Assembly (NCBI GenBank): GCA_025934835.1 | Contig: JAICWL010000035.1 | Coordinates: 1 to 32,256, forward strand | DNA length: 32,256 nucleotides | Reading direction: 5' to 3' | From: Fimbriimonadaceae bacterium | GTDB lineage: Bacteria; Armatimonadota; Fimbriimonadia; Fimbriimonadales; Fimbriimonadaceae | In this document: positions 16,715 through 25,039 of the stretch, piece after piece | Position numbering within the stretch: the first letter of the stretch is position 1 | How the letters are laid out: every line of letters starts with the position of its first letter | Made by a program: the position numbers and the translations under genes | The notes under the pieces: generated by a model | What the model was told of the DNA's origin: nothing | What the model saw: the letters and a program-made list of their open reading frames with translations, nothing else | Database searches by the model: none

Positions 16715-17710
16715 CTAGAGTTCGTCCGGAAAAACCGGCTCCGGAATGTGGTCCGAATCTCCCGCTTCTATGTCTCGGGCCATCAGCGCCGCGAACTCCG
16801 CTAGCAGCGGCTCGGGCTCGACCTTCGCTGCGTCGTCCAAAGCGGCTACCACCTTGTCGCGCAGCGACGGAATCCATTCGACGACGTGAAACAGGCCGTG
16901 AATTGCGCTTCGGCGACCGATCTTGCTGGGCGCACGAAGGCATTCGAGCAGCGTTTCTCCGCCATCGACGTTCGGTATGTGCCCGCCGAGGACAACCCCC
17001 GCCTTGAACACGGCACGAGCGTAATCGTCTTCAGCGGTCCAGATCAGGTCCCGGATCGCGTCGACCGCCATACGCTCATCCTCCGGTTTCGAGCAAAAGC
17101 TCGGCAGGTCTTCGAAAAGGTCCAGCGCGCACCACTGCGCAATGCGCCGGTTCGGGTGGGATTGATCGCGGACGATCTCGACGAGCGCCGGCAAAAACAG
17201 CCCGTTGCTCGCATGCGTCTCAATTTCCGTCTGGGCTTCGGCAGCCACATCGCGGTCGTCGCAGTACAGCAGCTTGAGAATGTCCAGCGGCCCAAGCTCG
17301 CGAATGTGTCCGGTGAACCGCCCGGATCGCTCCAGGGCTCGATTGATGGCGAGCTGGCGCCGAAGCAGCGGCATCGAGCTCTGCGTCAGGTTTTCGAGCA
17401 TCTCCTGCTCGGAATCTCCCCGGTCCTCGTGCCAAAGCTCCACGCAACGGCCGAACACGCCGTGCGAGGTGCGTGCCACGATCACTTCGAATCCCTCGCC
17501 CTCGACCTCGAATCGAGCCTTGCCGGTCCAGTTGCCGGGCGAGAGGTGATACTCGTAGCTCACGGGATGCGGCGGCCAGTGAAGACGCACGCGATGGCCA
17601 GGTTTGAGGGCCACGCTCGAACCGGCGCGGGCAACGGCTCGCTCGATCGCGGCCCTAAGCCCCTGAACGAGATCTTCAGCCGTCACCGATCCCAGATTGC
17701 CCGTCGCCAT
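16715..17710 (-). CDS. Hypothetical protein with HEAT-like helical repeats
   Basis: I do not recognise this 331-residue protein. The first 100 residues look like a small beta domain (HRVRLHWPPHPVSYEYHLS, GFEVIVARTSHGVFGRCVEL). The rest is helical and repetitive in the style of HEAT repeats, for example LGPLDILKLLYCDDRDVAAE, RRIAQWCALDLFEDLPSFC and GRRSAIHGLFHVVEWIPSLR. No signal peptide or membrane segment is seen, so it is probably cytoplasmic. HEAT repeats usually mediate protein binding. The ATG at 17710 has no ribosome binding site. It lies between a metalloprotease gene, with a hairpin in the gap, and the PhyH gene. Confidence 0.75.
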   Translation of the reverse strand: MATGNLGSVTAEDLVQGLRAAIERAVARAGSSVALKPGHRVRLHWPPHPVSYEYHLSPGNWTGKARFEVEGEGFEVIVARTSHGVFGRCVELWHEDRGDSEQEMLENLTQSSMPLLRRQLAINRALERSGRFTGHIRELGPLDILKLLYCDDRDVAAEAQTEIETHASNGLFLPALVEIVRDQSHPNRRIAQWCALDLFEDLPSFCSKPEDERMAVDAIRDLIWTAEDDYARAVFKAGVVLGGHIPNVDGGETLLECLRAPSKIGRRSAIHGLFHVVEWIPSLRDKVVAALDDAAKVEPEPLLAEFAALMARDIEAGDSDHIPEPVFPDEL

Positions 17711-17724
17711 AAGAAACCGTCGAG

Positions 17725-17753
17725 TGCCGGCGCGCCTTTGCGGCGTGCCGGCA
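17725..17753 (-). terminator. Hairpin after the metalloprotease gene
   Basis: A 12-bp stem with one G-T pair and a 5-nt loop (17725-17736 with 17742-17753) begins 8 nt past the metalloprotease stop and ends 14 nt before the HEAT-like gene. It is followed on the minus strand by a weak T-rich stretch. It may terminate or attenuate transcription between the two genes. Confidence 0.5.
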
Positions 17754-17761
17754 TCTCCAAT

Positions 17762-20488
17762 TTACCGGTTCGTGGAGACGGTCCTATCGAGGAAGCGCTT
17801 GATCGAGTCCGACGTGTCGCGCAGGTGGACCTTGCTTAGCTCGTCCAGTTTGCTGGCGCCCTTGAGCTCGCCGTTGCACCGATGCTCCAGTCTTCGAAGT
17901 GAGTCCGCGGCGATCATCCGCACGTCCTCGTTGATCGCTCCCGGAGGGGCCCCGGCCTGCGTGATCAGCGCGTTGACCGCGAACCGCTGAAGGTCGCGCC
18001 GCAGCGGCTTGATCGGCTTGTTCGTGCCGATCTCAGCGAATACCGAGCCGAGGATCGCGCCGTAGTGCTCGTCGAGGTCGTAGGAGTTCTTCCCTTCGGC
18101 CTTGTACGAGTTCTCCGCGATCCGATCGGTCGTCGACGCGCTCATCAGCAGGGCGAGCAGATTCGTCTGATACGCTCCCAGGAGCTGTCTCAGCGGCGCA
18201 TCCCAGCCGCCGCCCTGGTCGGTGTTCGTGAGCGTCTCGGTGACGCTCGGAGGAAGGTCGAATGCCGCCGGAGCGAAGAAGTGCGCCGCGATGAGGTGCA
18301 TCGCCTGCCGCTGCGTGGCGCTGTCCACCGGAACGAGCGGCGCCTTGAAGTCCGCATCCCCTTTGTAGGTGCGGCTGGCCAGCACGCCACCCACGAACCG
18401 AGCGGCGTTGCGCGCCTCGCGGAACGAGCGCGTGATCGAGTTGACGATGATGGCGGTGCGCTGCGCGTAGCTCTCGCCCGGCTTGGGAAGATAGCGGATC
18501 GCATATTCGCGGGCTCTCTGAAGTGCCTCGAGCTCCTTCGACGAATAAGCGAGAGGATCCTTGGCACAGTCGAATCTCACCGCCAGCGGGTCCCAGTTAT
18601 CCGCGTCCTCGTCGGTCATGTACGCATGCCCCGGCAGACCGGACTGGCTGGCCACCTGCGACAAAGCGAATCTCTCGCCGATCGGAGTCTTGGAGCCTGC
18701 GTCCATGTAGCCGTACTTGATCGCCCACACGTCGTACGGGCCAATCGTCGATGCGTAAAAGTTGCCCGAGCCGCGCAAAATGGCCTGGACGTTCGGAGGC
18801 GTGTAATCCATCACGCTCGCCGCGATCCCTTCCTTGCTCGTCAGGCTGTCGTCCGCAAGCTGAGCGGTCGTGAGGTTCGTCGATGCGGCGAAATTGTGTC
18901 TCAGACCAAGGCAGTGGCCCACCTCGTGGCTCACGCAATCCGTAAGGAACGACTTGACGTACGCCTCACGGCTGATCTTTCCGCCCGAGAGCTGAACGGC
19001 GTCCCATGAAAGCGCTGCGTAGCCGCCTAGCTCGCTGGCGTAGTCGCAATCGTCGCCGGCCCAGCCGAACTTCGCCATGCGCCCGAAAAGCTGTCGGCGA
19101 GCCCGATCCTCAGGAGTTGAAAACAGCAGTTGGTCGTCCGTTTCCGTGCGCTCCTTGTCGCGCATGAGCGCCTTCAGTGCGTTGCCCGTAGCCGGAATAT
19201 CCTGCTCCAAATAGTGCGCGTGCTCTTGCATCAGGTCGCGGACGAGGTTGCCGTCCAACGTGATGCTGGTATTCAGGATCTCACCGGTATACGGGTCGGT
19301 CCGGAACAGCGAGATGGCGCCGAAAGGGCAGCTCGGCGTCGTGATCATTCGAATAACGTTGTAACGACCGTCCGCGTGATCGTAATGAGCCTCGTCCGCA
19401 GGCACATCCTGAGCCTGGACGGCGTTCTTGTAACCGAGCGCCTCGAACGCCTTGTTCCAGTGCAGTACGCCCTGCTTGACGGCGTCGCGATACTCCTTCG
19501 GAATCGACGGGTCGATCGTAAATACGATCGGCTTGACCGGCTCCGAGAGCTTCGCAGTCGGATCCTTCTTCACCAGATTCCAACGATCGATATACCGCTC
19601 GGTCCTGTCCGTGTTCAGATACTGGTCGAGTGAGAAGAAATCCTCGGTGAAGTAGCCGACGCGCGGGTCCGCGAAACGCGGCACGTAGCCGTCGTCTTTG
19701 CGATATGAAAGGTTGTAAGTGACCTTCAGAGGGGCGCTGCGGTCGTCCTCGAGCGTGTTCGTGCCGCCGATGCCGAGCAAGGCCAACAGGCCGTTCGACT
19801 CCGCTCCGCGAGGCGAGAAGAAGTGCAGCTTCATCTGCACGATCGTGTTCTCGGGGAAGCCCGTCACATGGTCGACCGACGACTTCTCGCGGTCCATCAT
19901 GTAAGCGCCGCCAAGCCCCGTGGCCACGAGTTCCGGAAGATGAAATATCTCGCCGAAGAACAGCGGCGTGACGTTGATCAAGAGGAGCTTCTTTTCAGGG
20001 TTCTCCTGCTCGATATGGAAGCTGCCGAGGATCGCCTCCTGGAACTGCCTCTCGGCGCCGATGGCGAACGGGTCGTCCTGCGACCACTTCGCCGAAATCA
20101 CGGGCCGGACGAGATAGACCGAGTCCTCGTTGCGATCGAACCTGAACGCGTCGACCGCATTGCCGCCAACCGGCATGCCGGCGTGCATGAACGCGGAATC
20201 GAGGCCCGTGTTGAACGCCGCCTGGATGAGGAAAATCTTGCCGAGCTTGTCTTCCGGCAGCTCGAGCAGAAGGTCCTTCTTCCTTGTATAAAACGTGAAG
20301 GGCCCGACGATCCGGTCCAGGTCCTTGACAGCCTTCTCGTACTCGACCGTCTTGGGGTCCTTTTGCGGTTCTTCCTTCTTGGTGTCGGCGGTTTTAGCGC
20401 CTGGCGCCGCATTCTGCGCTAGCGACGAGGCGGGAAGGCTCAGACCAACAAGCAGGCTGAGTGCCACGAGCGTGATACATGGTCTCAT
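17762..20488 (-). CDS. Secreted zinc-dependent metalloprotease (DUF5117/DUF4953 type)
   Basis: This 908-residue protein has a signal peptide (MRPCITLVALSLLVGLSLP, cleavage near SSLAQ). A large N-terminal domain follows (KDLLLELPEDKLGKIFLIQA, MDREKSSVDHVTGFPENTI) like the DUF5117 region of this family. The zinc site HEVGHCLGLRH (residues 521-531) is the metzincin HExxHxxGxxH motif, with a Met-turn SVMDYTPPN about 50 residues later. The C-terminal domain resembles DUF4953. Such proteins are common in Bacteroidota and other environmental bacteria. They are predicted extracellular or periplasmic proteases with unknown substrates. The start has no close Shine-Dalgarno sequence; AAGGAGA lies 13 nt upstream, which is rather far. 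Confidence 0.9.
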   Translation of the reverse strand: MRPCITLVALSLLVGLSLPASSLAQNAAPGAKTADTKKEEPQKDPKTVEYEKAVKDLDRIVGPFTFYTRKKDLLLELPEDKLGKIFLIQAAFNTGLDSAFMHAGMPVGGNAVDAFRFDRNEDSVYLVRPVISAKWSQDDPFAIGAERQFQEAILGSFHIEQENPEKKLLLINVTPLFFGEIFHLPELVATGLGGAYMMDREKSSVDHVTGFPENTIVQMKLHFFSPRGAESNGLLALLGIGGTNTLEDDRSAPLKVTYNLSYRKDDGYVPRFADPRVGYFTEDFFSLDQYLNTDRTERYIDRWNLVKKDPTAKLSEPVKPIVFTIDPSIPKEYRDAVKQGVLHWNKAFEALGYKNAVQAQDVPADEAHYDHADGRYNVIRMITTPSCPFGAISLFRTDPYTGEILNTSITLDGNLVRDLMQEHAHYLEQDIPATGNALKALMRDKERTETDDQLLFSTPEDRARRQLFGRMAKFGWAGDDCDYASELGGYAALSWDAVQLSGGKISREAYVKSFLTDCVSHEVGHCLGLRHNFAASTNLTTAQLADDSLTSKEGIAASVMDYTPPNVQAILRGSGNFYASTIGPYDVWAIKYGYMDAGSKTPIGERFALSQVASQSGLPGHAYMTDEDADNWDPLAVRFDCAKDPLAYSSKELEALQRAREYAIRYLPKPGESYAQRTAIIVNSITRSFREARNAARFVGGVLASRTYKGDADFKAPLVPVDSATQRQAMHLIAAHFFAPAAFDLPPSVTETLTNTDQGGGWDAPLRQLLGAYQTNLLALLMSASTTDRIAENSYKAEGKNSYDLDEHYGAILGSVFAEIGTNKPIKPLRRDLQRFAVNALITQAGAPPGAINEDVRMIAADSLRRLEHRCNGELKGASKLDELSKVHLRDTSDSIKRFLDRTVSTNR

Positions 20489-20547
20489 TAGGTCGAATCG
20501 ATCTCCTTGGCCGAGGCAGGGGCCCGGAATATTATTTGATAAGCCGA

Positions 20548-20564
20548 AACCGGGTTCCCCGGTT
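20548..20564 (-). terminator. Hairpin after the CPBP protease gene
   Basis: A perfect 7-bp GC-rich stem with a 3-nt loop (AACCGGG at 20548-20554, CCCGGTT at 20558-20564) lies in the 170-nt gap downstream of the CPBP gene. On the minus strand it is followed by a modestly T-rich stretch and then by a TAATAT sequence that could be the -10 box of the metalloprotease gene. Confidence 0.45.
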
Positions 20565-20658
20565 CCATTGTTGCCCGATATTTATGCCTTCGTTAGACGA
20601 AAGGATATTACGTTGCGCGAGGCGCCCAAGTTCGATATTTCTATCAGAAGCCGCTCAC

Positions 20659-22026
20659 CTAGCTGATCAGCATGGAAGCCACGAGCAGAGTTGTGTTGTG
20701 AAGCCCGTGCATGATGATCGACGGGACGAGCGAGCGGGTATGGCAGCTCAGCGCGCAGCTCACCGCGCCGATGCTTCCCAAAGCAAGCCAAACCGCGACT
20801 CCTGTCGGGTGGATCGCCGCGAACACCAGGCTGGAAATTGCGCCGGAAGCGATCAAGCCTACCGAGCGTCCCAGCGCCGGGAAATACAGCCCGCGGAACA
20901 TCGTCTCTTCCCAAATCGGCGCCGCCACCGAGGCCGTCAACAGCAGCACCGCTATCGTCAAAGGGTCCTTGGAAGAAGTCGCGATGGCCGTTACCGGGTG
21001 CTCGGGACGCGGCAGAAAGCTGAATATCTTGAGCCCGATCCCCGCCAGGATAAGCATCAGCGGAATATTTGCCGCGTAAGCGCCGATTGCCCACCCGATC
21101 TTGGACGCCAAGTGGTCCGTCGTAAAACCCAGGTCCTTCAGGCTGATCGTCTTTCCCAGAACAGGGATGCGCGCGAATACGATCACTGCGGCCACCATCA
21201 CCACCGCCTGAATCAGCAGGAGCGCCCTGTCGTCCAGCTGCTTGGGACCGATCGCCAATAAAGCGAGGTTCAGGGCGATGAACGTGCCGAATAGCTGCGC
21301 TGCCCGAATCGCCACCCGGTCGGCGTCTTGCGGGCTGAGCTTGCCCAGCGGGGGTCCGAGCGGCTTGAGCTCGCCCGAGAGACGCAAGCCGATGTAAATC
21401 ACCCAGATCAGCAGGCCCGCACCGAGAAGCGCCACGGCGCCTCCGATGACGATGAAGTAGCTGATGGCGACAGGCCGAAGCCGCGAGCTTCGGGCCCCCG
21501 GAACGTTCGCCTTCTCGAGCGCCTGGACCGACGCCATTTTCGCTTCGAAGGTCGCTCCCCCCACCGTTCTCGCTAACTCCCGCGCGGCGGGCTCGGATAG
21601 CCGATCCGACTTGTATATCTGCGCGAACGCCTGATCGGCCGGACGCGGGCTGCTCGCCAGCAACGCTAGGCTCCCGGGAGGAACCGGCCGGTGCAATTCG
21701 GTCAAGGCGACGGCGTACAGGCGCTCCGCCTCCTTGTCCGCGCTAAGGTGCGGCTTGAGGCGTGCAGCAGTGGTGGCGAGGCTCTGCTGGGCTTGGGCCT
21801 GCGCCATGCCGCCCATGCCAACCGAGCTCGACATCTGCTCGGAGATCACGGCCTGCTGGATCTCCGTCCTGGACTCCTCGTAGCGCGTAAACGCCGAAGG
21901 CGTCCTCGTCAACGAGCTTGCCAGCTCTACGCCAGCGACCACGATGAACATGACCGCGAGCGCGACCCAGCCCCCATAGTGCCTCTGCGTGGCCGCTCGG
22001 GGCTCGACCGGACCGACCTCGCTCAC
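20659..22026 (-). CDS. CPBP family intramembrane metalloprotease
   Basis: This 455-residue membrane protein carries the three CPBP (Abi/Rce1-like) motifs: EExxxR in WEETMFRG (Glu373, Glu374), FxxxH in VFAAIHPTG, and HxxxN in MHGLHNTTLL. An N-terminal membrane helix (WVALAVMFIVVAGVELASSL) is followed by about 150 soluble residues with an alpha-helical look, then six or more membrane helices. Rce1-type proteases cleave near C-termini of prenylated or membrane-associated substrates; bacterial targets are mostly unknown. Its GTG start overlaps the TGA of the upstream gene by 4 nt (GTGA), so translation of the two is coupled and they probably work together. The extra soluble N-terminal domain is unusual for the family. 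Confidence 0.9.
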   Translation of the reverse strand: MSEVGPVEPRAATQRHYGGWVALAVMFIVVAGVELASSLTRTPSAFTRYEESRTEIQQAVISEQMSSSVGMGGMAQAQAQQSLATTAARLKPHLSADKEAERLYAVALTELHRPVPPGSLALLASSPRPADQAFAQIYKSDRLSEPAARELARTVGGATFEAKMASVQALEKANVPGARSSRLRPVAISYFIVIGGAVALLGAGLLIWVIYIGLRLSGELKPLGPPLGKLSPQDADRVAIRAAQLFGTFIALNLALLAIGPKQLDDRALLLIQAVVMVAAVIVFARIPVLGKTISLKDLGFTTDHLASKIGWAIGAYAANIPLMLILAGIGLKIFSFLPRPEHPVTAIATSSKDPLTIAVLLLTASVAAPIWEETMFRGLYFPALGRSVGLIASGAISSLVFAAIHPTGVAVWLALGSIGAVSCALSCHTRSLVPSIIMHGLHNTTLLVASMLIS

Positions 22027-24005
22027 TGTGCGCCGAGGCTCCGGTCGTTGAATGAGATCGTGTAAGTGCTTTGGTGAGTGATTAGCGCCATCGTCATCCA
22101 GATCGTCTCAGCCGCGTATTCGCCGAGCAAGATCCCCAGCGCGACGCTTCGCAACTTATCGTAGCCTCTCAGTCCGTAATAGCGCTGCACGAAGTTTTTG
22201 ACGATCAACGCGATGAGCAAGCCGAACCAGTAGTAATCCACGCCGAAATTCATCGCGAGCACATAACCGGCGGGGTGCAGCGGAAAGCCCGGGAATTTGA
22301 AACGTATCGCGTCCAGCACCATCACCATCGCAAAGCCGAAGATCGTCATCGTGATCCCCAGCACATCCGGCCCCTTCCGGTCTGCCAGCACGTTGTTCAA
22401 ATAGCCGCCCGCGTCCCACCAGCCGATATTGCCCGTTCGGTACGCCTGCACCTGGTAGAAGAAATGCCCGAGGAAATAGGCGAGAACCGTCGCGGCAACA
22501 ATGCCCCAGAAGATGCGCTTCTGGCCCAGCCGCTCGATCTGCCCCATCTTCATCATCTCGAGCTGGTACGGCATCGGATGGTTGCGGTAGATGCGCGTCA
22601 TCGGCAAAAACGCCTCGGAGCTGAAAGTCGCCTGTTGGTCGGTGATCCATTTGCTCCCCAAAAACCTGTTGAGCAGAGTGCCGGTGCTGAAGAACGCAAA
22701 CTCGTGAGTCGGCGGCCCGAGCTGCGCTCGGATACGCGTTAGCACAACCGAGAACACAAGGAACGCGCCGAAGTACACGATCATGTACGTCACCGGCAGC
22801 TTGCCGATCGTGCCAAACCACACGACGCCGCCCCAGCACACGATCAGACCCACGAACGCCCACCGATGCGAAATGCCGCCGTCCTGCGGCTTGCGGCCCT
22901 TTACGATGTCCCGCCACACATCGGAGAGGTACCCCTTCGAAACCCAGATTGCTCCCAGGAACAGAGCGATGACTCCGCCCCACGTCTGCTCGTCGAAGTA
23001 CGGCGGCCCCGGGGCGATTGCCGAGCCCGAGAACGTGGACTGTGGAATCCCCTGCGAGGCGAGCACCACATGGATCCCCTTGCGGCAAAGGAAAAACACC
23101 ACCATGCTGAGCAGCAGGTCGCTCGGAACGAACAGCCCGACCGCCGCCATGAACGGATAGATCGAGATTCGAAAGTCGCCGATGTTGCTCCACGGGGGGT
23201 CCTTGAACGCGTTGTTGATGAAGAACAAGTCCTTCACCGGCAACGAGGGCAGATTCGGATAAAGGTAGTTCAGCCCGTTCAGGATGTCGATCGAGAACAT
23301 GATCCCGAAGGCGATCCACATGTACTTGCTTCGCCACATCCCTCCGGAGCCGCCCCCTTCGGCCATCGAGACCGGAAGCTGGATCAGCGGAAACGTCAGC
23401 CGTTCTCGCTCGCACCATGCGCCGCGCATCAGGGAGTTCACGCAGAGCATCGCAAAGCAGATCGAGAAAAACAGGATGCTCCAACCCAGATAGATGGGAA
23501 GGAAGATCGGCATCTTGCCAAGCGTGTACAGCCAGTCTTTGCCGCCGCCCTGAACATCCTTCACCAAGTCCGGGTTCTTTATGGCCAGCCAGTCCGGGAT
23601 GTACTTCATGAAGTAATCCTTGACGTGCGGGTCGCTTGGAGCGCGAAGAGGATACGAGTACGTCGCCGGGTGCGTGATGATGAGCCATTCGCCGCTGACC
23701 GCGCCGGCTACCGACGCAATGCCGAATATCACGATCAGGTCCGCCTGTGTGAACGCGTACTTCGGCGCGAACAGCCTCAGAGGCACATTGATCAGCAGGA
23801 GCACGATCAGAGCCGATACCGGTGCGACGATCAATGAAAAGATCGCGGAGACGTTCTGATTGGCGACCGCATAGGTCACCGGGAAGCAGGCCAGCAAGCC
23901 GACGACGAGCGCGCGGGTTCGCACGCGGCGAAGAGCGGGTCCGGTATCCGAGGTTTCCGGTACCAGGCTGCTCTCCACTTCTTCTGTAACGGCCATGGGC
24001 TGCAT
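22023..24005 (-). CDS. DUF6785/DUF6784-type polytopic membrane protein
   Basis: This 660-residue protein has about 12-14 predicted membrane helices (for example AIFSLIVAPVSALIVLLLIN, FAMVMVLDAIRF, WFGLLIALIVKNFVQRYYG). Its lines match the DUF6785/DUF6784 family known mainly from Armatimonadota and Planctomycetota, including GEWLIITHPATYSYPLRAP near the N-terminus and KFPGFPLHPAGYVLAMNFG near the C-terminus. The overall plan resembles oligopeptide-transporter-like proteins, but substrate and function are not known to me. The ATG at 24005 is used; an in-frame ATG at 23996 is also possible. It is translationally coupled to the CPBP protease downstream and divergent from the thioredoxin-like gene. 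Confidence 0.8.
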   Translation of the reverse strand: MQPMAVTEEVESSLVPETSDTGPALRRVRTRALVVGLLACFPVTYAVANQNVSAIFSLIVAPVSALIVLLLINVPLRLFAPKYAFTQADLIVIFGIASVAGAVSGEWLIITHPATYSYPLRAPSDPHVKDYFMKYIPDWLAIKNPDLVKDVQGGGKDWLYTLGKMPIFLPIYLGWSILFFSICFAMLCVNSLMRGAWCERERLTFPLIQLPVSMAEGGGSGGMWRSKYMWIAFGIMFSIDILNGLNYLYPNLPSLPVKDLFFINNAFKDPPWSNIGDFRISIYPFMAAVGLFVPSDLLLSMVVFFLCRKGIHVVLASQGIPQSTFSGSAIAPGPPYFDEQTWGGVIALFLGAIWVSKGYLSDVWRDIVKGRKPQDGGISHRWAFVGLIVCWGGVVWFGTIGKLPVTYMIVYFGAFLVFSVVLTRIRAQLGPPTHEFAFFSTGTLLNRFLGSKWITDQQATFSSEAFLPMTRIYRNHPMPYQLEMMKMGQIERLGQKRIFWGIVAATVLAYFLGHFFYQVQAYRTGNIGWWDAGGYLNNVLADRKGPDVLGITMTIFGFAMVMVLDAIRFKFPGFPLHPAGYVLAMNFGVDYYWFGLLIALIVKNFVQRYYGLRGYDKLRSVALGILLGEYAAETIWMTMALITHQSTYTISFNDRSLGAQ

Positions 24006-24075
24006 TCAAGATACTGCGTCCGGAGCGGACATGCCTCGGTTTCGCACACTCGTGCGGCTCGGGCAAAGGCGGCCT

Positions 24076-24081
24076 TATAAT
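24076..24081 (+). promoter_or_regulatory. Consensus -10 box 8 nt before a start codon
   Basis: A perfect TATAAT ends 8 nt before the ATG at 24090, with no Shine-Dalgarno sequence in between. Transcription would start within 1-2 nt of the ATG, giving a leaderless message. The -35 region does not match TTGACA. Confidence 0.6.
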
Positions 24082-24089
24082 GAAGTGTC

Positions 24090-24923
24090 ATGGCCCGAGC
24101 CAAAGTGTTGCTCGCCATTTTCGCGCTCGTCTCGTCCTCTTGGGGTTCATTCAGGGCGTCGGGAGTGTTTTGGGTGAAGAGCCTGGACGTGGGCTTCGCA
24201 CTCGCCAAGCGGCGTCATAAGCCGATGCTCGTGGTGTTCAATGCCCCCCAGCGTCCGTCGGATTCGCTGATGGCCGAAAGCTTCAATGATCCCGACCTCC
24301 AGGAGGCTCTGAATTCGTTTGTTCCGGTCGATCTGGCCGGAAGCTCGACCCCGGAGCTTCTGACTCGCTACCGCGTTCACGCCGTGCCTGCGGTCGTCTT
24401 TATCTCGTCCGAAGGCATCTTGCTCACCCGGGTCACGAGCGGCTTCGATGCGCCCGATTTCCTGCTCGAGGTCCGCAAGGCGCTCAAGGCCGAGAAGGAC
24501 TGGCCGGCAGTGCGGGCCAAGCTCGCCAAATCTCCCAAGGACGGCCCTTCGAACGCCCGCCTCGCCTCGCTCGAGGCGAACTCGGGGGACTTGAAGGCGG
24601 CGCTCGCAGCGCTAAAGAACGCCGAAGAAGCGCGATACACGGGCCCGGACCTCGCCGTCGCCGACAACGCGATCGGGGATGAATTCCAAACCTCGCTCGC
24701 TCTGAACCAAGCCCTGCCCTATTTCCTGGCCGGCAAGAAGGCTGCCCGCACGAGCTTCGACCTAGCCTATTCCCTGGTGAGCCTGCAGTCGGTGTACATG
24801 AGCCTGCGCAAGCCGGCTCAAGCCAAGGAGTACGCGCACATGGTTCTCCAGGTGAAGAACGCGCCCGTGGCGTACGCATCCTTCGCCCGCCAGTTCCTGC
24901 TCCAGAACAGCGGCAAAGGCTAG
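24090..24923 (+). CDS. Exported thioredoxin-fold protein lacking the CxxC motif
   Basis: This 277-residue protein has a signal peptide (MARAKVLLAIFALVSSSWGS) and a thioredoxin-like domain: KPMLVVFNAPQRPSDSLMAE, then FNDPDLQEALNSFVPVDLAG, the cis-Pro line VHAVPAVVFISSEG and DAPDFLLEVRKAL. Where thioredoxins have WCxxC this one reads APQRPS, with no cysteine at all, so it cannot be a dithiol oxidoreductase. The C-terminal 110 residues are helical and TPR-like (LASLEANSGDLKAALAALK, LVSLQSVYMSLRKPAQAKEY). A chaperone or binding role is possible. The start follows a consensus -10 box by 8 nt. The downstream gap of 116 nt holds no clear terminator. Confidence 0.8.
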   Translation: MARAKVLLAIFALVSSSWGSFRASGVFWVKSLDVGFALAKRRHKPMLVVFNAPQRPSDSLMAESFNDPDLQEALNSFVPVDLAGSSTPELLTRYRVHAVPAVVFISSEGILLTRVTSGFDAPDFLLEVRKALKAEKDWPAVRAKLAKSPKDGPSNARLASLEANSGDLKAALAALKNAEEARYTGPDLAVADNAIGDEFQTSLALNQALPYFLAGKKAARTSFDLAYSLVSLQSVYMSLRKPAQAKEYAHMVLQVKNAPVAYASFARQFLLQNSGKG

Positions 24924-25039
24924 GAATTGGCCAGCCGGAGCCCCGCCCCCGCTGCCTTCAGAGCCCGATCGCTTGTTGGGTGGCGAGTTGGCCTTAGCGC
25001 GGATACCGACGCCGATTAGCACCGGTTATACCTCCTCAG

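Noticed and set aside
22156-24066. A 636-residue minus-strand reading frame and a 323-residue plus-strand one over the DUF6785-type gene
   Set aside because: Both are Arg/Ala/Gly-rich shadows of a GC-rich membrane protein gene; the DUF6785 frame has clear membrane helices and homology.
24762-25022. An 86-residue minus-strand gene starting at GTG 25022 with AGGAGG 8 nt upstream
   Set aside because: Despite the good ribosome binding site, most of it is antisense to the thioredoxin-like gene and it resembles no family. The site is probably a coincidence.
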